A DNA stretch of 64,000 nt. It comes from Streptomyces sp. NBC_01335 (GTDB lineage: Bacteria; Actinomycetota; Actinomycetes; Streptomycetales; Streptomycetaceae). A program made the translations under genes and the position numbers. A model generated the notes under the pieces. That model worked only from the letters and a program-made list of their open reading frames with translations, was not told where the DNA came from and made no database searches. The DNA is taken from assembly GCF_035953295.1 (NCBI RefSeq), contig NZ_CP108370.1:4741001-4805000 (forward strand). The letters are read 5' to 3'. Shown in pieces: positions 36,837 through 45,812 of this stretch (its first letter is position 1; every line of letters begins with the position of its first letter).

Positions 36837-38810
36837 TCACTCCGCCGCCGTCTCCCGGAGCGCCGTGAGGATCGCCAGCGGGGTCGCCGCCGCCCACGCC
36901 TGCGGGGAGCAGGAGTGCGGGTAGGGGACCGGGCGCGGGTGGTCGGTGCGGCCGTAGCCGGCCATGACCTCGGGCAGCCGGTCGCCGTGGTGGCCGGCCG
37001 CGTCCAGCAGGCCGCGGGCGACCGCGCGGACCTCGTCGGCGAGGCCCGCGCGGGCGAGGCCGAGCACGACGACCGCGTTGTCGTGCGGCCAGGAGGTGCC
37101 CCGGTGGTAGGAGAGCGGGTGGTAGCCCGGCTGTCCCGCCGCGAGGGTGCGGATGGCCCAGCCCGAGAAGAAGTCGGGCTCCAGCAGTCTCCGGCCGACC
37201 CGGCGGGCGTGGTCCTCGTCGAGGATGCCGGACCAGAGGAGGTGGCCCGCGTCGGAGGCGAGCGAGTCGACCTGCCGGCCCTTGCCGTCCAGCGCGAGGG
37301 CCGGGAAGTCGGGGCCGGTCATCCAGAAGTCCCGCAGGAAGCGTTCCCGCAAGTCCTCTGCTGCCGAGCCCAGTTCATCGGCCCAGTCGGCGTCGCCCCA
37401 GACGGTGCGGGCGAGCCGGGCCGTGCGGACCAGGGCGTCGTACGCGTATCCCTGCGCTTCCGCGACCGCGATGGGCCCCTCGGCCTGGGTGCCGTCGAGG
37501 AAGCAGATCGCGCCTTCGGAGTCCTTCCAGTTCTGGTTGACGAGGCCGCCGGGGTCCGGGGTGTAGACGAGGTAGCCGCTGTCGGCCAGGCCGCCGTCCC
37601 GGAACATCCAGGCCACCGCTGCCCGCGCCTGCGCTTCGAGGCGCACGGCGAGCGAGGTGTCGCCGGTGGTGACGGCGTGGGCGTCGAGCAGGGTCAGGAA
37701 GAGCGGGGTCGCGTCCACCGAGCCGTAGTAACGGCCGTACGGGACCTGGCGGAACGCGGCCAGCTCGCCGTGCCGGATCTCGTGCACGATGCGGCCCGGC
37801 TGTTCGCCCCGGAACGCGTCGTACTCCGTGCCCTGCGTCGCCGCGAGCGCGCCGAGGGTGGCCGCCGCGAGCGCGGGGCGGTAGGGGAGCGCGAAGTGCG
37901 AGGTGAGCAGGGCGTCCCGGCCGAAGAGCGTCAGGAACCACGGCACCCCCGCCCCCGGTACCCGCAGCTCCTCGCCGTCCGGCCCGACCGCGGGCACCCG
38001 CAGGGCGGCCAGGTCGCGGAGCCCGCGCCCGCAGGCCGCCGCGAGCCCCTCCGGGGCGTCGGCGGGGAGCGGGAGCGGCGCCCCCGCACCCGCGAGGCGG
38101 GTGAACTCCGCAGCGTCCAGGTCCTGTTCGGCGACAGCCGCGTCGGGGGTCACCAACGGTCCGGGCGCCGGGGCCCCGTGCGGCTGCGCCACCACGGTCA
38201 GCAGCAGCTCGACCGCGCCCTGGGCCGGCACCTCCAGGTGCCAGAGCAGGTGCCGGGCGGTCGACTCGCCCTCCACGGCGGCGACTTCGGCCGGCGCGGG
38301 GGAGGCGGTGACCGTCGTCCGTGACAGCCAGTCGGCGCCGCGTTCGTACGAGAAGACGACCCCGTCCGGGGTGGGGACAGCGGTGCGCCGCGCCCCGGTC
38401 TTGTCGTACCGGCGGTTGTCCGACCGGAGTTCGAACTGGTCGGCGAAGTCGGCGTCCACGGTGAGGCCGAGGACGGCGGAGACGGGGGCGTCACGGTTGC
38501 TGACGACCCGGACACGTTCCGTCAAACAGCCTTCCCCCAGGGCCTGTGCGCGGAAGACCGTGTAGGCGGGCGGCTGGTCGCGGGTGCCGGGCGGGGTCAG
38601 TACGCACTCCGCGCCCGTCTCCCCGGCGGACGGTACGAGGACGCCCGGTACGGCGCCGTCCACGCTCAGCGTCCAGCGGCTGAGGTGGCGGGCGTCCCGG
38701 CGGAAGAGGCCGTCCGGGGAGGCGCCCCGGCGGCCGGTGATCCCGCCGTCCGCGCCGAGCACGGCGAACGTGCCGGCGCGTACCAGGGTGGGGCCGGTGG
38801 CTGCCGTCAC
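36837..38810 (-). CDS. Amylo-alpha-1,6-glucosidase-like (glycogen-debranching type) protein
   Basis: 657 residues. The N-terminal half is a beta-sandwich domain of the GDE type (FAVLGADGGITGRRGASPDG, RDARHLSRWTLSVDG). The C-terminal half is an alpha/alpha-barrel with VPWFLTLFGRDALLTSHFAL, YGSVDATPLFLTLLDAHA, NWKDSEGAICFLDG and YHRGTSWPHDNAVVVLGLAR. GH15/GH63-like barrels use acidic residues in such blocks. The GTG start overlaps the upstream stop (GTGA). It is the last gene of a four-gene leftward operon. The true substrate is uncertain; it need not be glycogen. Confidence 0.88.
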   Translation of the reverse strand: MTAATGPTLVRAGTFAVLGADGGITGRRGASPDGLFRRDARHLSRWTLSVDGAVPGVLVPSAGETGAECVLTPPGTRDQPPAYTVFRAQALGEGCLTERVRVVSNRDAPVSAVLGLTVDADFADQFELRSDNRRYDKTGARRTAVPTPDGVVFSYERGADWLSRTTVTASPAPAEVAAVEGESTARHLLWHLEVPAQGAVELLLTVVAQPHGAPAPGPLVTPDAAVAEQDLDAAEFTRLAGAGAPLPLPADAPEGLAAACGRGLRDLAALRVPAVGPDGEELRVPGAGVPWFLTLFGRDALLTSHFALPYRPALAAATLGALAATQGTEYDAFRGEQPGRIVHEIRHGELAAFRQVPYGRYYGSVDATPLFLTLLDAHAVTTGDTSLAVRLEAQARAAVAWMFRDGGLADSGYLVYTPDPGGLVNQNWKDSEGAICFLDGTQAEGPIAVAEAQGYAYDALVRTARLARTVWGDADWADELGSAAEDLRERFLRDFWMTGPDFPALALDGKGRQVDSLASDAGHLLWSGILDEDHARRVGRRLLEPDFFSGWAIRTLAAGQPGYHPLSYHRGTSWPHDNAVVVLGLARAGLADEVRAVARGLLDAAGHHGDRLPEVMAGYGRTDHPRPVPYPHSCSPQAWAAATPLAILTALRETAAE

Positions 38811-40207
38811 GCGTCCGCTCCGATCGCCTCGTCCTGCGGGAGCCCGGAGCCCTGGGCGTCCTCGTCCGGGCGCTCCGCCGCCACCAGCAGGTCCAGTGCC
38901 AGCGCGGCCGTCCAGCCGAAGTCACGGGTGCCGCGGGCTCCGGCGGTGAACGGGTCCACGTACTCCGCGAAGCCGCTCTCCCCGGCGGCGGTCAGCATCG
39001 CCGCCCGCAGCCGGTCGGCCGCGGCGGTCCGTCCGTACTGCCGCAGCCCGCGCTCCATCAGCCAGTTGGTGTTGAACCACGCGGGTCCGCGCCAGTAGCG
39101 GGACGGGTCGAAGGCGGCGCCCCCGAAGTCGTACGAGGGGACCATCGGGACCTCGCCCAGGCGGAAGGCGGTGCTCTGCGCCGTGCCGATCAGCGCGTCC
39201 ACGATCTCCTGGGGGAGGCCGGGGACGATCAGCGGGATCAGTCCGGTGACGCTCTTCTCCGGGATCAGCTCGTCGCTCACCAGGTCGCGGCAGAGGAACA
39301 TCCCGGCCTCCGGGGACCAGAGGCGTTCCACCAGCGCTTCGGTGAGGAGCGCCGCGCGCCGCTCGTGCGGGGCCGGGTCGGCGCCCGTCTCGGCGGCGAT
39401 GCGGGCGAGCGCGTGCTCCGAGACGATCAGCAGCGCGTTGACGCAAGGGTCCTCGACGGCGAAGGCGTGGCCGGCGCCCGCGTCGGCGTAGCCGCCGTCG
39501 CGGTAGTCGGTGGCCAGGCGCACGTAGCGCCCGTAGTCGAGGTCGGTGGGCCGCTCGGACGGCTGGCCGTGGTCGAGGTCCGCGCGCCGGTACGAGCCGG
39601 TGGCGGCGGGCTCCACGCGCTGCAACGGCGCGTCCCAGCACGGGCTGTTGTCCATGCCCGGCTCCCACGGGTGGACCGTGGCGGCGAGACCGCCGCCGCC
39701 CAGGTTCCGCGCGCCGGTCAGGTAGTCGTGCCAGGCGGCGAGGCGCCCGTACACCCGGGGCAGGAAGCCGCGCCGGCGCGAGTCCTGCGGGTCGGCGAGG
39801 TGGACCAGCCAGGCGGCCAGTGCGTGCACCGGCGGCTGCACGATTCCGGAGGTCTCGGTGCCGGCGGGGGCTCCGGCCGCCGCTCCGGCGCTCGACGAGC
39901 GCCAGAAGTCGGGGCTCGGGAAGTACGCGTCGTGCGGCACCGCCGGGTTGAAGACGATGTGCGGGACGCGGCCGTCCGCCCACTGGGCGTGCAGCAGGGT
40001 CTCCAGTTCGCGCTGGGCCCGGCGCACCGAGAGATGGCGCAGGCCGATCGCGATGAAGGCGGAGTCCCAGCTCCACTGGTGCGGGTACAGCCCGCGGGAC
40101 GGGACGGTGGAGGCGCCCATCCAGTTGCCGAGGAGGACCCGTGCAGCGCCGCGCCGGAGCGTCTCCGCTTCCCCGGCCGCGGGGGACTCGACGAGGAGGG
40201 AGGTCAC
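38807..40207 (-). CDS. MGH1/GH63-like alpha/alpha-barrel glycosidase (trehalase-like)
   Basis: 466 residues from GTG 40207, overlapping the preceding gene's stop. Family blocks are TVPSRGLYPHQWSWDSAFIA, GRVPHIVFNPAVPHDAYFP, AWHDYLTGARNLGGGG, HPWEPGMDNSPCWDAPLQR, FDPSRYWRGPAWFNTNWLM, EYVDPFTAG and GTRDFGWTAALALDLL. These match the trehalase/GDE superfamily seen in mannosylglycerate- or glucosylglycerate-hydrolase-like enzymes. Cytoplasmic, no signal peptide. It probably hydrolyses the glycoside imported by the divergent ABC system (inference). Confidence 0.87.
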   Translation of the reverse strand: MTSLLVESPAAGEAETLRRGAARVLLGNWMGASTVPSRGLYPHQWSWDSAFIAIGLRHLSVRRAQRELETLLHAQWADGRVPHIVFNPAVPHDAYFPSPDFWRSSSAGAAAGAPAGTETSGIVQPPVHALAAWLVHLADPQDSRRRGFLPRVYGRLAAWHDYLTGARNLGGGGLAATVHPWEPGMDNSPCWDAPLQRVEPAATGSYRRADLDHGQPSERPTDLDYGRYVRLATDYRDGGYADAGAGHAFAVEDPCVNALLIVSEHALARIAAETGADPAPHERRAALLTEALVERLWSPEAGMFLCRDLVSDELIPEKSVTGLIPLIVPGLPQEIVDALIGTAQSTAFRLGEVPMVPSYDFGGAAFDPSRYWRGPAWFNTNWLMERGLRQYGRTAAADRLRAAMLTAAGESGFAEYVDPFTAGARGTRDFGWTAALALDLLVAAERPDEDAQGSGLPQDEAIGADA

Positions 40208-41016
40208 GCGCCCGACCTCCGCAGGAACGCCGGGATGGAGCGGACGGCCTCGACCGGGTCGCCGGTCAGCCGGCACTCGGCGGCGAGGTAGCCGTCGAAG
40301 CCGATGGTGTGCAGCGCGCCGATCCAGGCCGGCCAGTCGAGGTGGCCGGCGCCCGGCTGGAACCGGTTGGAGTCGCTGACCTGGGCGTGGCCGATGTAGG
40401 GGGCCGCGGCGAGGATGGCGGCCGACGGGTCGGCCTCCTCGATGTTCATGTGGTAGCTGTCGATGCCGATCTTCACCGAGTCCAGGCCCACGGTGCTCAG
40501 CAGGTCGACGGCCTGGTCCAGCCGGTTGACCATGTGGTCCTCGTACCGGTTGAGCGGCTCCAGGTAGAGGGTGACGCCCTCCTTGCGGGCGTGCTCGCCG
40601 AGCTCGGTCAGCCCGGTGAGGAGGACCTCGCGGTCCTCCTCCTCGGAACGCGGCGGCTCGAACGGAGGCAGCCGGCGGGAGAACATCCCGTACGAGGCGG
40701 GGGTCTGCACACCCCGGGCGCCGATCTCGGCGGCGACGCTGAGCTGCGACTTCATCTGCTCCAGTGCGTCCTTGCGCAGGCCGTCGTCGAAGGCCGCGAA
40801 GAAGTGCAGCATCTCGACGCAGACGGTCGGCATGACGACGCCGTCGGCGAGGGCCTGCTTCAGCTCGGGGAGGCGGTCACGGAAGTGGAAGTCGCCCCGC
40901 GAGCGCAGCTCGACGGCGTCGAACCCGGCGTCCTGGGCGAACGCCCATTTCTCCTGGAGCGTGTCACCGGGGAGCAGCTGCTCCTGGCAGGCGGTCTTCA
41001 GCGGGGTCTTCAGCAT
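40204..41016 (-). CDS. Sugar phosphate isomerase/epimerase-family TIM-barrel protein
   Basis: 270 residues of the xylose-isomerase-like/AP-endonuclease-2 superfamily. It shows AGFDAVELRSRGDFHFRDR, GARGVQTPASYGMFS, TLYLEPLNRYEDHMVN (Glu ligand), KIGIDSYHMNIEEADP (Asp/His), IGHAQVSDSNRFQPGAGHLD (His) and GYLAAECRLTGDP (Glu). These are the expected metal-binding positions. Members isomerise keto-sugars or act on 3-keto-glycosides. The stop overlaps the glycosidase start. Confidence 0.88.
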   Translation of the reverse strand: MLKTPLKTACQEQLLPGDTLQEKWAFAQDAGFDAVELRSRGDFHFRDRLPELKQALADGVVMPTVCVEMLHFFAAFDDGLRKDALEQMKSQLSVAAEIGARGVQTPASYGMFSRRLPPFEPPRSEEEDREVLLTGLTELGEHARKEGVTLYLEPLNRYEDHMVNRLDQAVDLLSTVGLDSVKIGIDSYHMNIEEADPSAAILAAAPYIGHAQVSDSNRFQPGAGHLDWPAWIGALHTIGFDGYLAAECRLTGDPVEAVRSIPAFLRRSGA

Positions 41017-41079
41017 GGGTGGCCTTTCGGCGCGGCCGGCGGGCAGCGCGCGGGGGAGGGGCGAGGCGGTGGTGCGGGG

Positions 41080-41116
41080 CCGGTACGGGGACGGGCAGGA
41101 CCGTCCCCCGTACCGG
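41080..41116. terminator. Hairpin inside the leftward sugar operon
   Basis: Left arm CCGGTACGGGGACGG (41080-41094) and right arm CCGTCCCCCGTACCGG (41101-41116) pair almost perfectly with a 6-nt loop. It lies in the 162-bp gap between the dehydrogenase and isomerase genes and could attenuate the downstream genes or stabilise mRNA ends. The flanking bases repeat GGGGCGTGGGCC. Confidence 0.65.
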
Positions 41117-41178
41117 CGGGGCGTGGGCCGGGAGCGGCGGGGCGTGGGCCTTACCGACGGGCCGTGGGCCGGAGCGGC

Positions 41179-42225
41179 TCAGAACTCCAGGACGACCTGG
41201 AGGGCTTCGGCGGGGCGCTCGTCCAGCAGGACGTAGGCGTCGGCGGCTTCCTCGACCGGGACGACATGGCTGACCAGGGACTTCACGTCGACCAGGCCCT
41301 CGGCGACGAGGGAGAGGAAGGTCTGCTGGAGCCGCTCGACGGTCCACCGGCCGGCCAGCTGCGGCGGCACTCCGCCGATCTGCGAGCAGATGAGCTGGAC
41401 GCGGTTGTGGTGGAACTCGTCGCCGAGCCGCAGCCCGGCGCCGTCACCCTGGTAGAAGCCGGAGGCGACGACACGGCCGCCCACGGTCACCGAGCGCAGG
41501 GCCTCGTGGAGCGCCGGGTAGACGCCGCTGATCTCGATGGCGACGTCGGCGCCGAGGCCGCCGGTGGCCTCGCGGACGCGCTCGGCGACGCTGTCGGTGC
41601 GGGCGTTCAGGGTGCGGCGGGCGCCGTAGGCGCGGGCGGTGTCGAGGCGGCCGTCGAGGGCGTCGACGGCGGTGACGCGGGCACCGTTGAGCTGGGCGAG
41701 GCGGGTCGTGAGCAGGCCGATGACGCCCTGCCCGAAGACGGCGACCTCTTCGCCGAGGTGGATGTCGGCGGCGAGCACCGCGTTGTACGCGATGGCGCCG
41801 ACGCGGGCGAAGGCGCCCGCCAGCGGCTCCAGACCGGCCGGGAGGGTGTGGCCGACCATCCGCTCGGCGGGCACGATGCCCTCGCTGCGGTGGCCCCAGA
41901 TGCCCCAGACCAGATCGCCCACGGCGGGCATGCCCGGGACCTCGACCAGCTCGGGCGAGACCTCGGTGACCTCGCCGACCTCGGAGTATCCCCAACCCGC
42001 CACCGGGTACTCGATGCCCGCCGCGCCGTCGCGGAAGATGCGGGCCTCCGCGTCCCAGGTCCGCGTCAGGTACGGGTTGGTGCCCCGGTAGGCGGTGAGC
42101 TCGGTGCCGGCGGAGATGCCGGAGTAGCGCGTACGGACCCGGAGGTGGCCCGCGGGCAGGGCGGCGCTCTCGTGCTCGGCGACTTCTACCTGGCGGGGGC
42201 CGGTGAACTGGACGACGCGTTCCAC
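41179..42225 (-). CDS. Zinc-type alcohol dehydrogenase-like (MDR) oxidoreductase
   Basis: 348 residues from GTG 42225. MDR architecture: a GroES-like N-terminus (YSGISAGTELTAYRG, GWGYSEVGEV, GDLVWGIWGHRSEGI), then an NAD(P)-binding fold VAVFGQGVIGLLTTRLAQLNG. The usual catalytic zinc Cys in the first loop is replaced (YSGISAGTE), as in sorbitol/threonine-dehydrogenase-like variants of this subgroup that lack canonical ligands. It probably oxidises a sugar or reduces a keto-sugar intermediate. It is the first gene of the leftward operon, divergent from the ABC importer. Confidence 0.87.
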   Translation of the reverse strand: MERVVQFTGPRQVEVAEHESAALPAGHLRVRTRYSGISAGTELTAYRGTNPYLTRTWDAEARIFRDGAAGIEYPVAGWGYSEVGEVTEVSPELVEVPGMPAVGDLVWGIWGHRSEGIVPAERMVGHTLPAGLEPLAGAFARVGAIAYNAVLAADIHLGEEVAVFGQGVIGLLTTRLAQLNGARVTAVDALDGRLDTARAYGARRTLNARTDSVAERVREATGGLGADVAIEISGVYPALHEALRSVTVGGRVVASGFYQGDGAGLRLGDEFHHNRVQLICSQIGGVPPQLAGRWTVERLQQTFLSLVAEGLVDVKSLVSHVVPVEEAADAYVLLDERPAEALQVVLEF

Positions 42226-42359
42226 GGGGGTCTCCGTTGGTGCTGGGAGGTGACTGCTGCTGACTTAGGTCGAAGATATCTCAGAGTTATGTCTTGTCAA
42301 TAAGCAAAAGTGATGGTGGGATGCGTCATGAAAGTGCGTAAGTGGCGTGAGGACACAGC
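42226..42359. promoter_or_regulatory. Divergent promoter/operator of the sugar locus
   Basis: This AT-rich island contains the 8-bp palindrome AGATATCT (42274-42281) and the spaced inverted repeat TTAT-N9-ATAA (42287-42303). NagC/XylR-type ROK regulators bind AT-rich palindromes of this kind, and a ROK gene lies at the end of the rightward operon. Assignment of the site to that regulator is inferred. Confidence 0.5.
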
Positions 42360-43763
42360 ATGGTGATGAAGACCCGACGGTCGAAGGCGACCCTGTTCGG
42401 ACTCGCCGCGACCCTGGGCGCCGGCCTGCTCGCGGGCTGCTCCGGCAGCACCGGTGCCGAGAAGCCGGACAACCGGATCACGGTGTGGTCGCAGGAGAAC
42501 CTGGCGCCGCGCATGGCGGCGACCAAGAAGGTGGTCGGCCGGTTCGAGAAGGAGACCGGGATCAAGGTCGACCTGGTCGGCGTGGACGAGGCCCAGCTCC
42601 CGCAGCTGATCATGTCCGCGGCCGCCGCCGGCGACCTCCCCGACGTCATCGGCGCCGTCCCCATGGGCCAGGTCTGGCAGATGTACGGCAGCGGCCTCCT
42701 CAACACCGAGGTCGCCGGGAAGGTCGTCCACGACCTGGATGCCGGGACCTTCAACGCCAACGCGCTCTCCCTCACGAAGGACGCCGGAACCACCCTCGCC
42801 GTCCCCTCCGACGCCTGGCTCCAGCTCCTCGTCTACCGCAAGGACCTCTTCGCCAAGGCCGGACTCGACGCACCGGACACCTACGCGAGCGCGCTGAAGG
42901 CCGCCAAGACGCTCGACAAGGGCGGCGTCGACGGCATATCGCTGGCCACCGACCCCTCGGACGCCTTCACCCAGCAGAGCTTCGAGGACCTCGCCCTCGC
43001 CAACGGCTGCCAGCTCGTCGACGACGACGGCGAACCCGCCCTCGACTCCGCCGCCTGCCGCACCGCCTTCGCCGCCTACGACGAACTGGGCGGAAAGCAC
43101 GGCGCCCCCGGCACCCAGACCGTGGACTCCACCCGCGCCACCTACTTCTCCGGCAAGTCCTCCATGATGGTCTGGTCCTCGTTCCTCCTGGACGAGCTGG
43201 CCGGCCTGCGCTCCGACGCGCTGCCCAGCTGCGCCGCGTGCAAGGACGACCCCGGGTTCCTCGCCCGCAACACCGGCATCGTCACCTCGCTCCAGGGCCC
43301 CGACGGCAAGGAACCCGCCCAGTTCGGCGAGATCACCTCCTGGGCCGTCACCAAGACCGCCGAGACCGGCGCCTCCGCCAAGTTCATCGAGTACATGATG
43401 GGCAAGGGGTACGAGGACTGGTTCGGCATGGCCCCCGAGGGCAAGATCCCCGTCCGCACCGGCACCACCACCGACCCCGGCGCCTTCCAGAAGGCCTGGC
43501 GCGCCAGCGTCATGGGGGTCGACAAGCGCGAGTCCATGCAGAAGGCCTACCCCTCCGAACTCCTCGACCGGCTCGTCGCCGGCGTCGGCGACATGCAGCG
43601 GTGGGGCCTCACCCAGGGCCAGGGCGCCCTCGTCGGCGCCACCAACGGCGAACTGCCCGTCGCCAAGGCCATCGGAGCGATGACCAGCGGCCAGACCTCA
43701 CCCGACGAGGCGGCCGAGGAAGCCGACGACGAAGTGGCAGCCCTCCAGAAGTCCCTCCAGTAG
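42360..43763 (+). CDS. ABC transporter sugar-binding lipoprotein
   Basis: 467 residues. Lipoprotein signal peptide MVMKTRRSKATLFGLAATLG, then AGLLAGC with the lipid-modified Cys at residue 27. The mature part has ITVWSQENLAPRMAATKKVV, GDLPDVIGAVPMGQVW, TLAVPSDAWLQLLVYRKDLF and EITSWAVTKTAETGASAKF. These are standard for cluster B (carbohydrate) solute-binding proteins. The Cys pair CAACKDD may be disulfide-bonded. It is the first gene of the rightward operon. Confidence 0.92.
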   Translation: MVMKTRRSKATLFGLAATLGAGLLAGCSGSTGAEKPDNRITVWSQENLAPRMAATKKVVGRFEKETGIKVDLVGVDEAQLPQLIMSAAAAGDLPDVIGAVPMGQVWQMYGSGLLNTEVAGKVVHDLDAGTFNANALSLTKDAGTTLAVPSDAWLQLLVYRKDLFAKAGLDAPDTYASALKAAKTLDKGGVDGISLATDPSDAFTQQSFEDLALANGCQLVDDDGEPALDSAACRTAFAAYDELGGKHGAPGTQTVDSTRATYFSGKSSMMVWSSFLLDELAGLRSDALPSCAACKDDPGFLARNTGIVTSLQGPDGKEPAQFGEITSWAVTKTAETGASAKFIEYMMGKGYEDWFGMAPEGKIPVRTGTTTDPGAFQKAWRASVMGVDKRESMQKAYPSELLDRLVAGVGDMQRWGLTQGQGALVGATNGELPVAKAIGAMTSGQTSPDEAAEEADDEVAALQKSLQ

Positions 43764-43798
43764 CCGCACGGCCGCTCTCCCCCCGAGGTAACCGACCC

Positions 43799-44779
43799 AT
43801 GAGTACGAAAACCAGCGGCGCGACGGTGCGCCGCGGCAGCCCACGGACCACCAGCAGCCGGGAGAACCGCGCGGGCCTCGCCTTCGTGACCCCGACCTTC
43901 CTGGTCGTCCTGGTCGTGGTGATCCTGCCGATCCTGTGGACCGTGCTGCTCGCCTTCCAGAACGCCAAGCTCGTCGACATCCAGGAGAACGGCCTCTTCG
44001 GCCACTGGACCCTGGACAACTTCCAGCAGGTCTTCGGGTCGCCCGGCTTCTGGAGCAGCCTCGGCACCACTCTGCTCTACACGGTCGGCGCCACCGCCGG
44101 CTCCATCGTGCTCGGACTGGTCGCCGCCCTCGCCCTGCGCAAGCCGTTCCGGGGGCGCGGCATCCTGCGCGCCTCGATGCTGCTGCCGTACGTCGCCCCG
44201 GTCGTCGCCGTCTCCTTCGTCTGGGAGGTGGCCCTCAGCCCCCAGTACGGCATCGTCAACGAGTGGGGCAGCAAGCTCCTCGGGTGGGACGACCCCATCG
44301 CCTTCCTCTCCACCCGCTCCTACGAAGTCAGCCTGCTCGGCGCCCACTTCGACATCCCGCTGGCGCTGCTCACGGTCATCGCCTTCGAGTCCTGGCGCTA
44401 CTTCCCGTTCGCCTTCCTCTTCATGCTCGCCCGCCTCCAGGCGGTCCCGGACAGCCTGGAGGAGGCCGCCACCGTCGACGGCGCCACCATCTCGCAGCGC
44501 TTCCGCCACATCCTGCTGCCGCAGATGATGCCCGTCATCGCCCTGCTGTCCGTCCTGCGCTTCATCATGACGTTCAACAAGTTCGACGACATCTACCTGC
44601 TCACCGGCGGCGGTTCGGGCACGGACGTCGTCGCGGTCCGCGTGTACGACTTCCTCACCTCCCGCTTCGACGTCGGCGCGGCCTCCGCCCAGGCGCTGAT
44701 CCTCGCCCTCGTCCTCATGGTCCTGCTGGGCCTCTACTTCATGTTCTTCGGCAAGAAGGTCCAGGAGGAGTCGGCATGA
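43799..44779 (+). CDS. ABC sugar permease, MalF type
   Basis: 326 residues, six predicted transmembrane segments. The first lies at about 28-52 (LAFVTPTFLVVLVVVILPIL). The EAA loop EEAATVDGATISQRFRHILLP contacts the ATPase. ATG 43799 follows the binding-protein stop by 35 bp with a GAGGT site. The stop overlaps the next permease gene (ATGA). Confidence 0.93.
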   Translation: MSTKTSGATVRRGSPRTTSSRENRAGLAFVTPTFLVVLVVVILPILWTVLLAFQNAKLVDIQENGLFGHWTLDNFQQVFGSPGFWSSLGTTLLYTVGATAGSIVLGLVAALALRKPFRGRGILRASMLLPYVAPVVAVSFVWEVALSPQYGIVNEWGSKLLGWDDPIAFLSTRSYEVSLLGAHFDIPLALLTVIAFESWRYFPFAFLFMLARLQAVPDSLEEAATVDGATISQRFRHILLPQMMPVIALLSVLRFIMTFNKFDDIYLLTGGGSGTDVVAVRVYDFLTSRFDVGAASAQALILALVLMVLLGLYFMFFGKKVQEESA

Positions 44780-45723
44780 CCCACGCCCCGTCCGTGACTC
44801 GGCCGCAGCCCACCCGGCCCACCCCCACCGCCACCGCCGCCCCGCGCCGGAAGCGCATGAGCCGCGCCCAGTTCGAGGACCGGTTCTTCGGCATCGCCCG
44901 CTGGGTCGTGATCGCCTTCCTCGCCGTGATCACGATCGCGCCCTTCTACTACATGCTGCTGCTGTCGGTGAAGCCCATCGACTCGCTGCTCGTGGACCCC
45001 GGAAACCTCTGGGTCTCCTCGAAGGACTTCACCCTCGACACCTACCGCAGTGTCCTGAGGTCCACCGAGGACGGCGGACAGGGCTTCCTCGGGATGCTCG
45101 GCAACTCGGCCCTGGTGGCCCTCGCCACCGTCGCCCTGACGCTGGCCGCGGCCGTGCCCGGCGCGTACGCCGTCAGCCGCCTCAAGTTCTTCGGCAGCCG
45201 GCACGTCAGCGCCCTGTTCCTGGCCGTCTACCTCTTCCCGGCCACCCTGCTCGCCGTCCCGCTCTTCGTGATGTTCGCGAAGATGGGGCTCTCCGGCAGC
45301 CTCGTCGGACTCGCCATCGTCTACATCGCGCAGACGGTCCCGGTCTCGATCTACATGATGAAGAACTACTTCGTCACCATCCCGTTCTCCGTCGAGGAAG
45401 CCGCCGCCATCGACGGCGCCTCCCGCCTCCAGACCGTGCGCAAGGTGATCCTGCCGCTCGCGCTGCCCACCCTGATGGCGACCGGGCTCTACGTCTTCAT
45501 GATCGCCTGGAACGAGTTCCTCTTCGCGCTCCTCTTCCTCGCCGCCGACCCGGACAAGTGGACGGTCTCCCTCGGCCTCCAGCAGCTCGCCAACGGCATC
45601 GAGGTCTCCAAGACGGTCCTGATGGCCGGTTCGGTCATCCTCACCATCCCCGTGGTAATCCTGTTCTTCGCCTCCGAGCGGCTCCTCACCGAGGGACTGA
45701 CCAGCGGCGCGGACAAGGGCTGA
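44776..45723 (+). CDS. ABC sugar permease, MalG type
   Basis: 315 residues with a polar Pro/Thr-rich N-terminus and six transmembrane segments. The EAA loop reads EEAAAIDGASRLQTVRKVIL. The C-terminus FFASERLLTEGLTSGADKG is typical of MalG-like permeases. No ATP-binding subunit is encoded in the locus or the window; in Streptomyces such importers share the ATPase MsiK. Confidence 0.93.
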   Translation: MTHAPSVTRPQPTRPTPTATAAPRRKRMSRAQFEDRFFGIARWVVIAFLAVITIAPFYYMLLLSVKPIDSLLVDPGNLWVSSKDFTLDTYRSVLRSTEDGGQGFLGMLGNSALVALATVALTLAAAVPGAYAVSRLKFFGSRHVSALFLAVYLFPATLLAVPLFVMFAKMGLSGSLVGLAIVYIAQTVPVSIYMMKNYFVTIPFSVEEAAAIDGASRLQTVRKVILPLALPTLMATGLYVFMIAWNEFLFALLFLAADPDKWTVSLGLQQLANGIEVSKTVLMAGSVILTIPVVILFFASERLLTEGLTSGADKG

Positions 45724-45812
45724 CAACCTGACAGCGAGCGGCCCCGGCTGATGCCGGGTCAGTGAAGGCCGGCCCGCGGGGGCACGGGAGACGGGACGAG
45801 GACGGCGACGAC

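Noticed and set aside
36504..38324. 606-codon plus-strand frame
   Set aside because: Antisense to the debranching-enzyme-like gene, which has clear family motifs and a GTGA-coupled start.
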